The translations under genes were made by a program, and so were the position numbers. This document shows, in pieces, positions 10,037-21,056 of a DNA stretch of 64,000 nt; positions within the stretch are counted from its first letter, which is position 1, and the number at the start of each line of letters is the position of its first letter. The DNA lies in assembly GCA_039583875.1 (NCBI GenBank), contig CM077163.1, forward strand, positions 111,609,213-111,673,212, given 5' to 3'. The notes under the pieces were generated by a model. That model was not told the origin of the DNA. It did no database searches and saw nothing but the letters and a program-made list of their open reading frames with translations. Origin of the DNA: Platanthera guangdongensis (Eukaryota; Streptophyta; Magnoliopsida; Asparagales; Orchidaceae).

Positions 10037-13000
10037 ATCATGCTTTCTCTGCGCGAGAGGCTTTGTCAGTGGATCCGCAATATTCTCCTCAGTCGGCACT
10101 CTGCAAATGTTCACATCTCCTCGTTCGACAATCTCACGAATAAGATGAAACCGCCGAAGTATATGCTTGGAGCGCTTATGGGATCTAGGTTCCTTAGATT
10201 GTGCAATTGCACCATTGTTATCACAGTAGAGAACTACGGGACCAACAATGCTAGGAACTACATCAAGCTCGGCGATGAATTTCCTAATCCATACAGCCTC
10301 CTTCACCGCATTAGCTGCGACGATATACTCGGCCTCTGTTGTAGAATCAGCAACTGTCTCTTGCTTGGAACTCTTCCAGCTCAAAGCTCCTCCATTCAGG
10401 CAAAACACAAAACCTGACTGAGACTTGGAGTCGTCTCTATCAGTTTGGAAGCTAGCATCCGTGTAACCACTTACAACGAGCTCTTCCTCTCCACCATACA
10501 CCAAGAACACATCCTTAGTCCTTCTCAAGTACTTCAGGACATTCTTGACTGCAATCCAGTGACACTCACCGGGGTCTGACTGATACCTGCTAGTCATGCT
10601 CAAAGCAAAGGAGACGTCGGGTCGAGTACATAACATCACGTACATGATTGATCCAATTGCCGAAGCATATGGAATCAACTTCATGCGGTCCTTATCTTCA
10701 CAAGACTTTGGACACTGGTCTTTAGAGAGATTCACACCATGAGACATGGGCAAAAATCCTTTCTTGGACTCAAGCATGTTGAACCGCTTCAACACCTTTT
10801 CGATGTACGTACTCTGGGTCAAACCCAGCAACTTCTTTGATCTATCTCTATAGATCTTAATACCGAGTATATAAGTCGCTTCACCCAAATCCTTCATTGA
10901 AAAGTTGTTCCCTAGGTTGTTCTTAACAACTTTCAGGGTAGGAATGTCATTCCCAATCAACAGTTTGTCATATACATACAATATCAGGAAGACAACAATG
11001 CTCCCACTGATTCGCTTGTAAACACAAGGCTCATCTTCATTCTTGATGAAACCAAACTCTTTGATTTTCTCATCGAAACGAAGATTCCAACTTCGAGAGG
11101 CCTGTTTCAGTCCATAGATGGACTTATTCAGCTTGCATGTTTTAGTGGCTTCATCTGGGGATACAAAACTCTCGGGTTGTGTCATATACACTTCCTCAAG
11201 GAGGTTTCCATTAAGGAAAGCCGTTTTGACATCCATCTGCCAGATCTCGTAGTCATAATACGCAGCAACAGCAAGCAATATCCTTATGGACTTTACCATG
11301 GCAACAGGGGAAAAGGTCTCATCATAGTCAATACCATGAATTTGCTTGAAACCCTTAGCCACCAGTCGCCCTTTGAATGTCTGTACATTCCCATCCATGT
11401 CGGTCTTCTTCTTGAAGACCCACTTGCACCCTATGGGTCGTACCCCTTCAGGTGGTTCCACCAAGTCCCAAACTTGGTTTGCATACATGGAGTCCATTTC
11501 GGATTTCATAGCCTCAAGCCATTTGTCGGAGTCCGGTCCATTCATAGCCTCTTGGTAGGTTGCTGGTTCATCATCATGATCCATAAGCAACACATTACCT
11601 ATTTGAGACACGAGAAATCCATATCTCTCAGGCTCAAACCTCAGTCTACCAGATCTACGTAGGACTTGTGTTCCCTGAGCAGGTTCTCTAGCTACAACAT
11701 CTTGTAGTCCTGTCTCAGAATCCAATTCCGGTTCATTCATTACATGTGGTTCTTGAACTTCTTCAAGCTCTACCTTTTCAGTCTTTCTTGATAAGAACTC
11801 TTTCTCCAAGAAGACACCAGTCCTTGCGACAAACACTTTGCCCTCAGACGGTAGGTAAAAGTAATACCCTTTCATTTCCTTAGGATATCCCACCAGATAA
11901 CATTTATCCGATTTGGGTTCCAGCTTGTCAGGCATTTGACGTCTCACGTATGCCTCACAGCCCCAAATTTTAATGAACGATATACTAGGACGCTTCCCAG
12001 TCCATATCTCATATGTTGTCTTCAGAACCGTTTTCGTTGGAGCGCGATTCAATGTCATTGCAGCAGTCTCTAAAGCAAAACCCCAAAAGGAAACAGGCAA
12101 GCCTGCATGACTCATCATCGAACGTACCATGTCTAACAGAGTACGATTTCTCCTCTTAGACACACCATTATGTTGTGGTGTTCTAGGTGGAGTGAGCTGT
12201 GATACAATACCACACTCTTTTAGATGATCATGGAACTCATGACTCATGTATTCGCCACCTCGATCAGATCGGAGTGCTTCAACCCTTTTACCCAACTGGT
12301 TTTTTACTTCATTCTTGAACTCTTTGAACTTTTCAAAGGTCTCGGATTTGCACTTCATAAGATACACATATCCGTATCTACTGAAATCATCAGTAAATGT
12401 AACAAAGTAGAAATACCCACCTCTAGCCATGGAACTCATGGGTCCGCATACATCACTATGTACAACACCCAAGAGATCCTCAGCCCTCTCAGTATAACCA
12501 GTGAAAGGAGCTTTAGTCATCTTGCCTAACAAACAAGATTCGCATCGCTCAAATGATTCATAATCAAATGAGTCCAAAAGTCCATCTCTATGGAGTTTGG
12601 ATATGCGCTTCTCGTTGATATGGCCCAAACGACAATGCCAGAGAAATGTAGGGTTCGAGTCATTTGTTCTTAGTCTTTTATTATTTTCTACATTACAGAT
12701 CAGATGGTCCAAGTTCAAAACATAAAGACCATTAAACAATTGGGCTACAGCATAACAAACATCATTCTTAAATATAGAACAACAGTTGTTCTTAATTATA
12801 AAAGAAAATCCAATCATGTCCAAACATGAAATAGATATAATGTTTCTAGTTATGGCCGGAACAAAATAACAATTATCTAATTCTATTACAAGCCCACTGG
12901 GCAAAGAAAGACGGTAAACCCCTACGGCTACAGCAGCAACTCTTGCTCCATTGCCGACGCGGAGGTCCACCTCCCCTTTACTCAGCAATCTTCTCCTTCC

Positions 13001-13207
13001 CAATTCCTGCACATTTGTACAAATGTGAGAACCACATCCGATATCCAATACCCAAGATGAAGGAGCAGAAAGGTTTATCTCTATAACGTAAACATTTGAA
13101 GCGGAAGTCATACCTCCCTTCAATTTCTGCAGACCTTCAATGTACGAAGGACAGTTCCTCCTCCAATGACCAGCCTTGCCACAGTGGTGGCATTTCCCTT
13201 CCTTCAC
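10032..13207 (-). CDS. Cop-A pol (protease, integrase, reverse transcriptase, RNase H)
   Basis: Over 1,050 open codons in the copia order. A CCHC zinc knuckle occupies residues 6-19 and the protease starts at WVLDIGCGSH (about residue 52). The pre-integrase region follows (WHCRLGHIN), then the integrase core with HSDVCGP and RSDRGGEY, reverse transcriptase, RNase H (YTDASF, TEAEY, YCDNNGA) and the usual end LTKPLAQRKHDGH. Three active sites are altered. The protease DS/TG is DIG, the integrase glutamate in the GVAERRNR-type motif is lysine (GVSKRRNR), and the reverse transcriptase YVDD is YVYD. The protein may be made but is very unlikely to work. It overlaps the end of gag by 4 bp in the -1 frame at an A9 run. 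The last codons lie at 3877-3924 beyond Cop-B. Confidence 0.92.
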
Positions 13208-13947
13208 CGTGCTTTTTTTTTCATCAGTGCAGAAGACTTGGGCTCAAGATATGACTTAGGTCCCACCTTTGTCTTCTTAGAGCCCTTGGCTTTGCCCTTG
13301 CCCTTATGCACCATCAGTATGGGGCTGGCAGGCTTGGCCTTCTTCATATTGATTTCGGCAGTTCTCAACATGCCTAGGAGTTCGGGCAGTGTCTTGTCTA
13401 TTTCATTCATGTTGTAGTTCAAGACGAACTGCTCATAACTGTCCGGCAACGATTGCAAGATCAGATCTGTGGCCAACTCTTGACCAAGAGGAAAACCCAG
13501 CCTTTCAAGGTTCTTTATATACCCAATCATCTTGAGTACGTGAGTCCCTACTGAGTCTCGAACTCCCATCTTGCACTGAAACAACGCTTTTGTGATATCG
13601 AAACTTTCTTGACGAGCCTGCCCTTGAAACATTTTCTTGAGATGCTCGTCAATCTCCTTGCACCCCATATTCTCATGTTGCTTCTGAAGCTCAGAGTTCA
13701 TAGTGGCAAGCATAAGGCATTCGACATCTAAAGCATCATCAGTATACTTCTTATAAGTATCCTTCTCAGCACGGGAAGAGTTTCTGGTCGGCACCTCGGG
13801 GGCTTCTTCTTCCAAGACATAGAGCTTTCGCTCTTTCCTGAGAACAATTCTCAGGTTCCTATACCAGTCCATGTAATTTGTCCCACTGAGCTTATCCTTC
13901 TCAAGGATGGCTCTCAGAGACAACGTGGAGTGTGAAACACTTGCCAT
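13204..13947 (-). CDS. Cop-A gag
   Basis: A 247-codon Gag beginning MASVSHSTLS at the only sensible ATG after the leader. It has the copia gag body (KLSGTNYMDWYRNLRIVL, ALDVECLMLATM, LILQSLPDSYEQFVLNYNMN) and a lysine-rich tail. The zinc knuckle is not in this frame. It starts the pol frame, which is reached by a one-base backward shift at the nine-adenine run (13213-13221). Either the shift is programmed or a single adenine indel has split an originally single gag-pol frame; related copia elements usually have one frame. Confidence 0.9.
   Translation of the reverse strand: MASVSHSTLSLRAILEKDKLSGTNYMDWYRNLRIVLRKERKLYVLEEEAPEVPTRNSSRAEKDTYKKYTDDALDVECLMLATMNSELQKQHENMGCKEIDEHLKKMFQGQARQESFDITKALFQCKMGVRDSVGTHVLKMIGYIKNLERLGFPLGQELATDLILQSLPDSYEQFVLNYNMNEIDKTLPELLGMLRTAEINMKKAKPASPILMVHKGKGKAKGSKKTKVGPKSYLEPKSSALMKKKAR
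13213..13221 (-). promoter_or_regulatory. A9 run at the Cop-A gag-pol frame switch
   Basis: Nine consecutive adenines on the coding strand lie exactly where gag gives way to the pol frame, and the shift needed is -1. A run A AAA AAA fits the slippery heptamer pattern of -1 frameshifting, but it is also a common place for indels. Confidence 0.5.
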
Positions 13948-14923
13948 GGAATTCTACAATAATTTATGCAGAATAAAATCAGTACCAAAATTTCAAATAC
14001 AATTTGTTTTAATTTGGACTTCAATTAAAACACTCCCACTATTTTATTCGAAATGATAGCCCTCACGAACAATTCGGAGAGTTCATGCGAGCTACTCTCT
14101 TAGTGGACAAGATCCGTATTTCACCAACACAATGAGTCAGCTTTGGCTTTCCTCTCACAATGCGGTTATTTAGGTAGGCAACGCTTGCCAATTGCATCCT
14201 CATGCAATTCTTGTATGGTTGGTGAATAACTCCTTACTCGCATCCATCATATGGTGCATGCCAACCCTATGCCTCTAGGCACTCAACCTTTGAGGTCACC
14301 TAGTTAAGCTGGACCCGATGTCGACAGTGGGATATCACAATTATCCACTCGCACCCTTACCAAGATAGATTAATGCACCTTGCTTTGGCAAGCCCACACT
14401 TCATCGATCGAGGCAGGAAGAGTGTCATCCATCGGAAGGCATCCGAACACTTAATATTTGATGAAGGGATTTTTAATTATAGGTTAACAGTTAACCATGA
14501 TCAACATTTGATCAATGTGCACATCCAAAGAAAAACAATTTTTTTTTCTAAAACCACATGCGTCCCTTATGTGCACAACCTGACACCATCAACATTTGAT
14601 AGAAGGAAGGGATAAATCTGAACATCCGGAAACTTCCAAATCCTCAGGTTTACATGCATTGGACAAAGACAAAGACAACTCAACTTAAAACAGTAGACAA
14701 GCTCATCTCTCTATGTTGGATTCAAAATCCAAAACAAAATCGAGGGATGGTTACTGCTAAGGAGACTACAATTTCTAACAATTAGAAATTTCCACGAAAT
14801 TCCAGAAGTTCTTGGCGGGGTACCAAGACAAAAATCTAGACATTTAGAACACTTCTAAATCCCTAGGTTTACACGCACTGGAATAACAAAAACTTCCAAT
14901 TCAACAATCATGGCCGAAACCTC
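13948..14923 (-). other. Cop-A 5' leader
   Basis: About 980 bp between the primer binding site and the gag ATG. It is AT-rich and noncoding apart from short chance frames. It presumably carries packaging signals; none can be read directly. Confidence 0.75.
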
Positions 14924-14936
14924 GCTTTGATACCAC
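14924..14936 (-). other. Cop-A primer binding site
   Basis: The minus strand reads GTGGTATCAAAGC directly after the 5' LTR. TGGTATCAAAGC is a Met-tRNA-type primer site. Confidence 0.92.
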
Positions 14937-15462
14937 TGTTGGGTTTCTCTATGAGGATGGCACAACACTTGTGCACGCAGCGGAAGAATAAAACATCAAG
15001 AAAAACCCAAAAGAGATGGGATCAGGCTATGGTAGTTGAATCAAGAAGTTAACATACAACTAGGTAAAAATTACCTCGGTGGCGTTGAGTCACAACTCAA
15101 CGAAGATGCTCCAAACTTCGTCTTCTTGCTAGTGGCGAGTTCTACGTGGAATAATATCCACGTCTCTGCAGAAATCCACACGAGCGGGAGAACGCCGAGT
15201 TTTCCGTCGCACGGATAATCGGGAAGGATGATGACCGCACCTTGCTATTCCACGGACTGCTAGGTCCGCGCCAGGAAAAGCAACACCAGCGACGATCGCC
15301 GGAGGGGAGGAGGTCGACGGAGCGAGCACGGCGGCGGCGGAACACTTCCGTCGGCGCCGGGATTCGGGATCGGCGGAACGAACGGAAAGGCGGAACGCTT
15401 CCGTTGCGGGATTCGGTTCGATCGGCTGCCAAAAGCATAATTCCCGAAAACCCTAAGTGTCC

Positions 15463-15472
15463 CTTTTATACC
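15463..15472 (-). promoter_or_regulatory. TATA box of Cop-A 5' LTR
   Basis: GGTATAAAAGGG on the minus strand, about 120 bp downstream of the end of the U3 repeat array. A transcript would start some 30 bp further on. Confidence 0.7.
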
Positions 15473-15590
15473 GAAGGCATAAATAGACTTAGGAATATCG
15501 CTATCCGCAGACCACCCAGTAAAATAGGGTCCCAGTTTCGGCGAGTATCAGTCGGCGAGAATCGGCGAGAATCGGAGTACAATACTCGAC

Positions 15591-16012
15591 GATTCTCGTC
15601 GATCGTCGAGCCGCTATCAACGACTCTCGACGATTCTCGTCGATCGTCGAGCCGGGTTCGACGACACTCGTCGATTCTCATCGATCGTCGAGCCAGGGTC
15701 GACGACACTCGTTGATTCTCGTCGATTGTCGAGCCGGGGTCGACGACACTCATCGATTCTCGTCGATCGTCGAGTCGGGGTCGACGAAACTCGTCGATTC
15801 TCGTCGATCGTCGAGCCGGGGTCGACGACACTCGTCGATTCTCGTCGATCGTCGAGCCGGGGTTGACTACACTCGTCGATTCTCATCGATCGTCGAGCCA
15901 GGGTCGACGACAGTTGTCGATTCTCATCGATCGTCGAGCCAGGGTCGATGACACTCGTCGATTCTCGTCGATCGTCGAGCCAAGGTCGACGACACTCGTC
16001 GATTCTCGGTCG
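15591..16012 (-). repeat. U3 minisatellite of Cop-A 5' LTR, 42-bp unit x 10
   Basis: Ten units of the array seen in the 3' LTR, one fewer than there. The variants (CCGGGG, CCAGGG, CCCGGG centres) are ordered differently in the two LTRs, so units have been lost, gained or converted since insertion. Confidence 0.92.
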
Positions 16013-16205
16013 ACGATCCTTACCAAGACTTCAAGGCAACACTTTGCCCAAAAACCCCATTCGGGTCGGTGATTGGTAACCTTTACCAACACAGTCAATC
16101 ATCCAACTTCTCCACATCTCTTATGTGCGACCCTGCAGGCTCATATCGCGTTGGCAGTGAGATTATATGTTTGACCACTTCTAGATCACCATGGTAACTC
16201 CAACA

Positions 16206-16210
16206 AAAAC
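16206..16210. repeat. Cop-A target site duplication, right copy (AAAAC)
   Basis: Exact repeat of 1594-1598. Confidence 0.95.
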
Positions 16211-16256
16211 CCATATAAAATTTCATGGAAGAGAGAGCGCTTGCTGGAATCTCCAT
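16206..16256 (-). pseudogene. Sire-1 third ORF, first codons
   Basis: Begins at the ATG 16254-16256 with MEIPASALSSMKF, matching the Sire-C start MVIPAGALAAMKF. It runs into the AAAAC duplication and continues at 1598. A splice-acceptor-like sequence (TTTTTCTCTTGCAG) ends at 16265, 8 nt before the ATG. Confidence 0.85.
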
Positions 16257-16264
16257 GAATGTTC

Positions 16265-16285
16265 CTGCAAGAGAAAAACAAAGAT
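16265..16285 (-). promoter_or_regulatory. Splice-acceptor-like site before Sire-1 third ORF
   Basis: The minus strand reads a pyrimidine stretch ending CTTGCAG, 8 nt upstream of the ORF start. CACTTGATC lies about 20 nt upstream of the AG, where a branch site would be. The same arrangement is present in Sire-C and Sire-D. Confidence 0.5.
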
Positions 16286-16329
16286 CAAGTGCAAAGGGAA
16301 CTAAAAGCACGGGACCGAGGTTGAAGAAA

Positions 16330-16625
16330 ATCTAGATATAATGTTTTTCTGAATATGAATCGATAAACTCCGTTCGACGAGGAATAAAAAAAAATCTTCG
16401 AGCTGAGGTCGACGAAATGTTTTAATAGAAAATGAGTTCGTCGATCTCAGTCTGAAGAAGACAAATAACTCGTCGACCTCCGTTCGACGAAAAATTCACT
16501 AAAACAGGGATCGTCGATCTCTGTTCGATGAAAGCTGTTTCAGTAAGAGGTGATCATCGAACTATTTACGAGGAGTTCGCAAATCGTCGATCTCCGTTCG
16601 ACGAACTGTCAACAAATCGTCGACC
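16330..16625 (-). repeat. Sire-1 array of inverted TCGTCGA / TCGACGA motifs
   Basis: Between RNase H and the third ORF are about seven motifs of the form TCGTCGA-6 nt-TTCGACGA, each a short imperfect palindrome. The same array sits in the same place in Sire-C and Sire-D. Confidence 0.85.
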
Positions 16626-16636
16626 ACAGACAAAAT

Positions 16637-17205
16637 TTAGATTAAATCATCTCCATTGATCATTCCTAACTGATTTAAGTAAAATAGGTGCTTCTTCTCA
16701 TCCAATGGCTTGGTGAAGATGTCTGCCCTTTGTAAATTAGTGGTAATGAAGACAAGATTAATTTTCTTTTTGTCTGCACAGTCTCTAATGAAATGATGCC
16801 TTATTTCTATATGCTTTGTCCTACTATGATGCACTGAATTTTGTGCTATGGATATAGCACTGGTACTATCATAATATATTGTTGAATTATTTAAGTTGTA
16901 TCCATAATCCGGTATTTGGTTTTGTATACACAAAACTTATGAGCAACAGCTGCCAGCAGCTTTATATTCTGCTTCTACAGTTGATGTGGACATAGAGGTT
17001 TGCTTTATATAGAACCAGGACACAAGTCTATCACCAAGGAACTGGCATGTTCCTGTGGTGCTCTTTCTGTCCACTCTACAGCTAGCATAGTCAGCATCTG
17101 AAAATCTAGTTAAGTCAAATTCTGACTCTGATGGATATAGAAGTCCTAGATTTGCGCAACCTTTTATATATCTCAAAATTCTTTTTATCAAAATATAGTG
17201 AGATT
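16637..17205 (-). pseudogene. Sire-1 pol, RNase H part
   Basis: C-terminal pol of a Sirevirus-like copia element. It has LTRFSDADYASCRVDRKSTTG, STVEAEYKAAGSCC, then after an in-frame TAA (16934-16936) [20 protein letters not shown], and ends near LGMINGDDLI, as do Sire-C and Sire-D. The family glutamine after GSCCS is the stop. The upstream pol is absent because the S2 LTR begins at 17206. Confidence 0.9.
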
Positions 17206-17343
17206 TGTTGGGTACATTGGAAAATGTGTACCAGATTTGGAGAAGCCTCGCCTAACTCAATGATATTCATCAATGTGTATTTGATGGTGTTTTGAGTTTG
17301 TATGTGCAGGATAATAAAATGAAGAAAAAGTTTCTAAGTATAA

Positions 17344-17895
17344 GTGTCGACACTTGGGAAAAGCTGTGTCGACACCAAAGGCCAGTTTGTGTCGACACAC
17401 AGGACTTATGTCGACACAAAGAAAATCTGTCGACAACAACCATGTCGACACTTGGGAAAAGCTGTGCCGACACCAGAAGCAAGATTGTGTCGACACACAG
17501 AACTTTTGTCGACACATGGTAAATCTGTCGACACCAACTTAGTCGACACCAGAAGATAGTTTGTGTTGACATACATGACTTGTGTCGACACACATAATTT
17601 TGTCTACAGCAACTGTGCCGACACAACGGACTTGTGTCGACACACATCAAGTTTATGTTTACAGTAATTGTGTCGACACACAGGACTTGTGTCGACACAT
17701 TCCAGAATTTTATCAAGACAACCACTGTGTCAAGATAAGAAGTATTTTTGTCGACACACAGGACTTGTGTTGACACATTTTACAGAAGCTGTGTCAAGAA
17801 GATTATAAAGTTTTGTGACGACATTATGGGAGCTGTGTCGACATCACCAAGGATTGTGTCGACACATAGTCCATTTGTGTTGACACATGTAAAGG
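17344..17895 (+). repeat. TGTCGACACA array in S2 U3
   Basis: Some twenty copies of TGTCGACA, a perfect 8-bp palindrome, many followed by CAGGACTTGTGTCGACAC so that two palindromes themselves form a larger inverted repeat. The spacing is irregular, mostly 18-50 bp. Confidence 0.88.
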
Positions 17896-18042
17896 AATGT
17901 CTCGACACTTTGCTGACTAAGACTAAGTATAATGAACTAACTGGTAACTTGACAGCTGTCATAACTGACAATGATATTGTATCTGTCAGAGCTGTCAAAA
18001 GGTTGTTATGAACCAGATCAGCCGGTAACCTTAGATCAAGCC

Positions 18043-18050
18043 TATATAAA
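18043..18050 (+). promoter_or_regulatory. TATA box of S2 LTR
   Basis: CCTATATAAAGACATG about 150 bp downstream of the motif array, a standard plant TATA context. Confidence 0.6.
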
Positions 18051-18551
18051 GACATGTTCTATCAACAGATAGAAGAGAGAAAGTCAAGCATCAAAGACAG
18101 AACCAATCTCAGAAGAACTAACTACAAGGAGAGGAGTCTTCATCCAGAAATCTAAAGAGGGCAGATCCTGAACAATCTGAAAGACGAAATCAGAATCACA
18201 TCTGATTAAGAAGAAGCTGGATTGAGGATCATCTCCATCTTCAAGAAGATCAACCTTACTTTGTTCAGATTCAAGAAGCTTTGAAGAAAGCTAAGACAGG
18301 TTGATTCAAAAGTTATCTGTTCTATCAAGAACTGATCAAGAAACCTTCAACCTTTCTCTTTCTATCTGGGTGAAGGTTTTATTCTTTTCTATTATCAATT
18401 CACTGTAGGATTCATTATAGATCTGAGTTGTAAACCTAAACTATAAAGGCTGAGGTAGGGCTGAGTGCCTGAGGTAGGAGATTAAATTCTCTGAGTTGTA
18501 GGTCGGGGAAGAGGCTGAGGTAGGGCCTGTGTGCCTGAGTTGTAGGAGTGT

Positions 18552-19872
18552 GTGTTAAAATTCAACAAACCGCAGACGCCCCCTTGGATACCCTGTTGAA
18601 AACTCAACAAATCGAAGGAGAATACGCCCACTTATAATGTTGAAAGTTTTCCCGGATCGTGGAGTTAGCAGGGGTTATCTCAACAAAGCAGTAACAACCA
18701 ACAACACATGCAGCACAAGCTTCTTTATTGATCAAGAGCAAACTTCTTTACAAGGCGAGACATACATGGCGAGACATGCTTCACCAAAACCCAACACCGG
18801 GAGAGCAGAGACAGTTACAAAAAACAAGAACAAAAACAAGCCGCGCGGACTCATTCAACAAGCCGCCGACCTACTGCTGTGGAGTCCGCTCAGTCCGCCA
18901 GGTCGCCAGACCGCAACCCAAGCCGCGCGGTCTCACCCTTATTCCAATGCTTAGCTCTTCACCGCCGATCTGGACGCCGCCAGACCGCACAAGTTGCGTC
19001 ACAGAATGGAACAGTCCGCCTGAAGCAGGCGACTTCCTGAACCCCGAACCAAGTCGCCAAAGAGAAGACCGCCTAGTCGGTATCCGCGACCTGCTGTATA
19101 CCGCCTGTTGCTTAACCGCAGAGTCTGCAATGTCCCTGACCGCAATCAGAGCCAAGTCCTGGCTTTCCAGTGCTATCCGCACAACCTGCACAGCACAACT
19201 GGGTCAACTCTCAATCCGCGCGGACACCAAAGTCCAGACCGCAGCAACTAACGCGAGCTCAATTACTGTTCACTTACTTCGGTCTAGGATCACTTTCTCT
19301 GATGTGACATGGGTCCTATTTATAGGCACGACGATGAGTATGGTCACCGCCCTAGCCGATAGGATCACCGCCACAACCCGCAGCTAGAACAAGTGTGTCC
19401 GCCAGCCCGCGGACACACCTTCCAGTTCGCCGCTCCTGTGCAGATAGCAAGTCCGCCCCAGCTTCTCCAAGGCCGGACTCCAATATCCAGCCCGCCTTGC
19501 CGCCAGAGGCCAAGACAGGACCACCACAGCCGGACTCCACAACAGCCGTATCCGCCATTCTGCGGACAAGGCATCAGCCCGCAAAACCCGAGCCCGCAGC
19601 CTCGCCATCAAGGCACCTGCCGGACTCAGCGGACACCCGGCTTCCGTCCGCATATCCCAAGTCCATTGCCTCATTGCCAAGGCACCTCCGGACTTAGCGG
19701 ACACGCCAATCCAGTCCGCTAACAGCAGACTCCAGTCCGCAACTCCTGAGTCCATAACCTCGTCACAAGGCTAAACCGGACTCAGCGGACTCTGGCTCCA
19801 GTCCGCACGCTCCTGCACAAGCAATTCTCCAGTCTGCATTTCCCCAAGCTAGCAAACAAGGCAACAGCACTT
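18552..19872 (-). mobile_element. B-prime: truncated Cop-B-type LTR
   Basis: Starts with the same TGTTAAAATTC and follows the Cop-B LTR for 1.3 kb, including the TATA box and AGTCCGC/GCGGACT motifs. It stops where the Cop-A-type LTR begins at 19873, leaving about 570 bp of the LTR unaccounted for. Small differences from Cop-B, including a short deletion near 18970, show it is a separate older insertion. Confidence 0.92.
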
Positions 19873-21027
19873 TGTTGGGTTTCTCTATAGGGTTGGCACA
19901 ACGCTTGTGCACGCAGCGAAAAAATAAACATCAAGAAAAACCCAAAGAGATGTGGATCGGGCTATGAACGTTGAATCAAGAAGTTAGCAAAAACTAGGCA
20001 AAAATTATCTCGGTGGCGTTGAGTAACAACTCAACGGAGATGCTCCAAACTTTATCTGCTTGCTAGTGGCGAGTTCTACATGGAATAGCGTCCACGTTGC
20101 TGCAGAAGTCCACACGAGCGGGAGAACGCCGAGCTTTCCGTCACACGGAAGATCGGGATGGAGAAGACCGCACCTCGGCTATCCCACGGACTGCTAGGTC
20201 CGCGCCAGGAAGAGCAGCACCAGCGACAGTCGCCGGAGAAGAGGTGGTCGACGGAGCAAACACGGCGGCGGAACTCTTCCGGCGGCGGGAATCGGGATCG
20301 GCGGAGCGAACGAGCGGAACTCTTCCGTCGGGTTCGATTCGCTACAGGAGAAAATCGCGAGCAAGCGCGCGTTATCCCGAAAACCCTAAGGGTCCTATTT
20401 ATACCAAGGTATAAATAAACCCAGGAAAATCACTATCCGCAGACCACCCGAAATTAGGGTTCAGAATCGGCGAGTATCATTCGGTGAGAATCGGCAACAA
20501 TCGGCGAGAATCACTGAGCAGGTTCGGCGAGAATCAGTCGACGAGTATCATACAGGATCGGCGAGAATCAGAGTACAATACTCGACGATTCTCGCTGATC
20601 GTCGAGCCGCGCTCGACGATACACAACGATACTCGACGATCGTCGAACCGCGGTCGACGACAATTGTCGAAGTAGTCGATCGTCGAGAATCAACAATTGA
20701 TTCTCGACGATTCTCGTCGATCGGCGAGAATCAGAGAGACGATTCTCGCCGATCGGCGGGAATCAGAAGATGATTCTCGACTAATGTCATCGACCCTCGG
20801 ACGACAATCCCAACTAGCCATTCAAGGCAACATTTGCCCAACCCGATGATCGTATAAGGCAACACTTTGCCCATAACCCTATTCAGGTCGGTGATTGGTA
20901 ACCTTTACCAACACAGTCAGTCATCCAACTTCTCCACATCTCTTATGTGCGACCCTGCAGGCTCATATCGCGTTGGCAGTGAGATTAAATGCTTGATCAC
21001 TTCCAGATCACAATGGTAACTCCAACA
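19873..21027 (-). mobile_element. A-prime: Cop-A-related 3' LTR
   Basis: Begins TGTTGGGTTTCTCTA and ends GGTAACTCCAACA like Cop-A but is clearly diverged and shorter (1155 bp). The minus-strand TATA box GGTATAAATAGGACC is near 20392-20405. U3 (about 20465-20800) lacks the regular 42-bp array. It instead has irregular inverted motifs of the GATTCTCGNCGA / TCGNCGAGAATC type, like those in Sire-E. Confidence 0.9.
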
Positions 21028-21056
21028 GACTCCCACTTGATCTCGAAAGTATCAAA
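21028..21056 (-). other. A-prime polypurine tract and internal stub
   Basis: GACTCCCACTTGATC on the plus strand repeats the Cop-A polypurine tract and proves this is a 3' LTR of a minus-strand element. Similarity to Cop-A ends after TATCAAA near 21056, where Gyp-2 sequence probably starts. Confidence 0.75.

Larger units (their letters stand above)
1599..16205 (-). mobile_element. Cop-A, full-length Ty1/copia retrotransposon (contains Cop-B)
   Basis: Complete minus-strand copia element with 3' LTR 1599-2908, polypurine tract at 2909, pol, gag, leader, primer binding site 14924-14936 and 5' LTR 14937-16205. It sits in the third ORF of Sire-1 with a perfect AAAAC duplication. Cop-B is inserted into the last codons of its pol, so Cop-A is older than Cop-B and younger than Sire-1. 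The LTRs are 1310 and 1269 bp and very similar by eye. Most of the length difference is one 42-bp repeat unit in U3. The coding frames are open, but several catalytic residues are changed (see the pol entries), so this copy is probably inactive. Confidence 0.95.
14937..16205 (-). repeat. Cop-A 5' LTR
   Basis: 1269 bp, same ends as the 3' LTR. In transcription order: U3 with a 10-copy 42-bp array, TATA box (plus positions about 15460-15472), then R/U5 ending at the primer binding site. Confidence 0.95.
17206..18551 (+). mobile_element. S2: truncated plus-strand copia LTR
   Basis: Begins TGTTGGGTACATTGG inside Sire-1 pol and has the layout of a Sirevirus-type LTR. U3 holds an array of TGTCGACA motifs (about 17344-17895), followed by a TATA box at 18043 and a pyrimidine- and CTGAGGTAGG-rich downstream part. 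It is cut at 18552 by a Cop-B-type LTR before its end. No coding sequence of S2 is in the window. Chance frames in the array are not genes. Confidence 0.75.

Noticed and set aside
15591..16012. CRISPR-like regular array
   Set aside because: Units are directly tandem with no unique spacers, there are no cas genes, and the array sits in the U3 of a plant LTR. It is a minisatellite.
17270..17776. 168-codon frame and neighbours rich in Cys/Val/Asp repeats in S2
   Set aside because: Translation of the TGTCGACACA array in different frames; no start context or homology.
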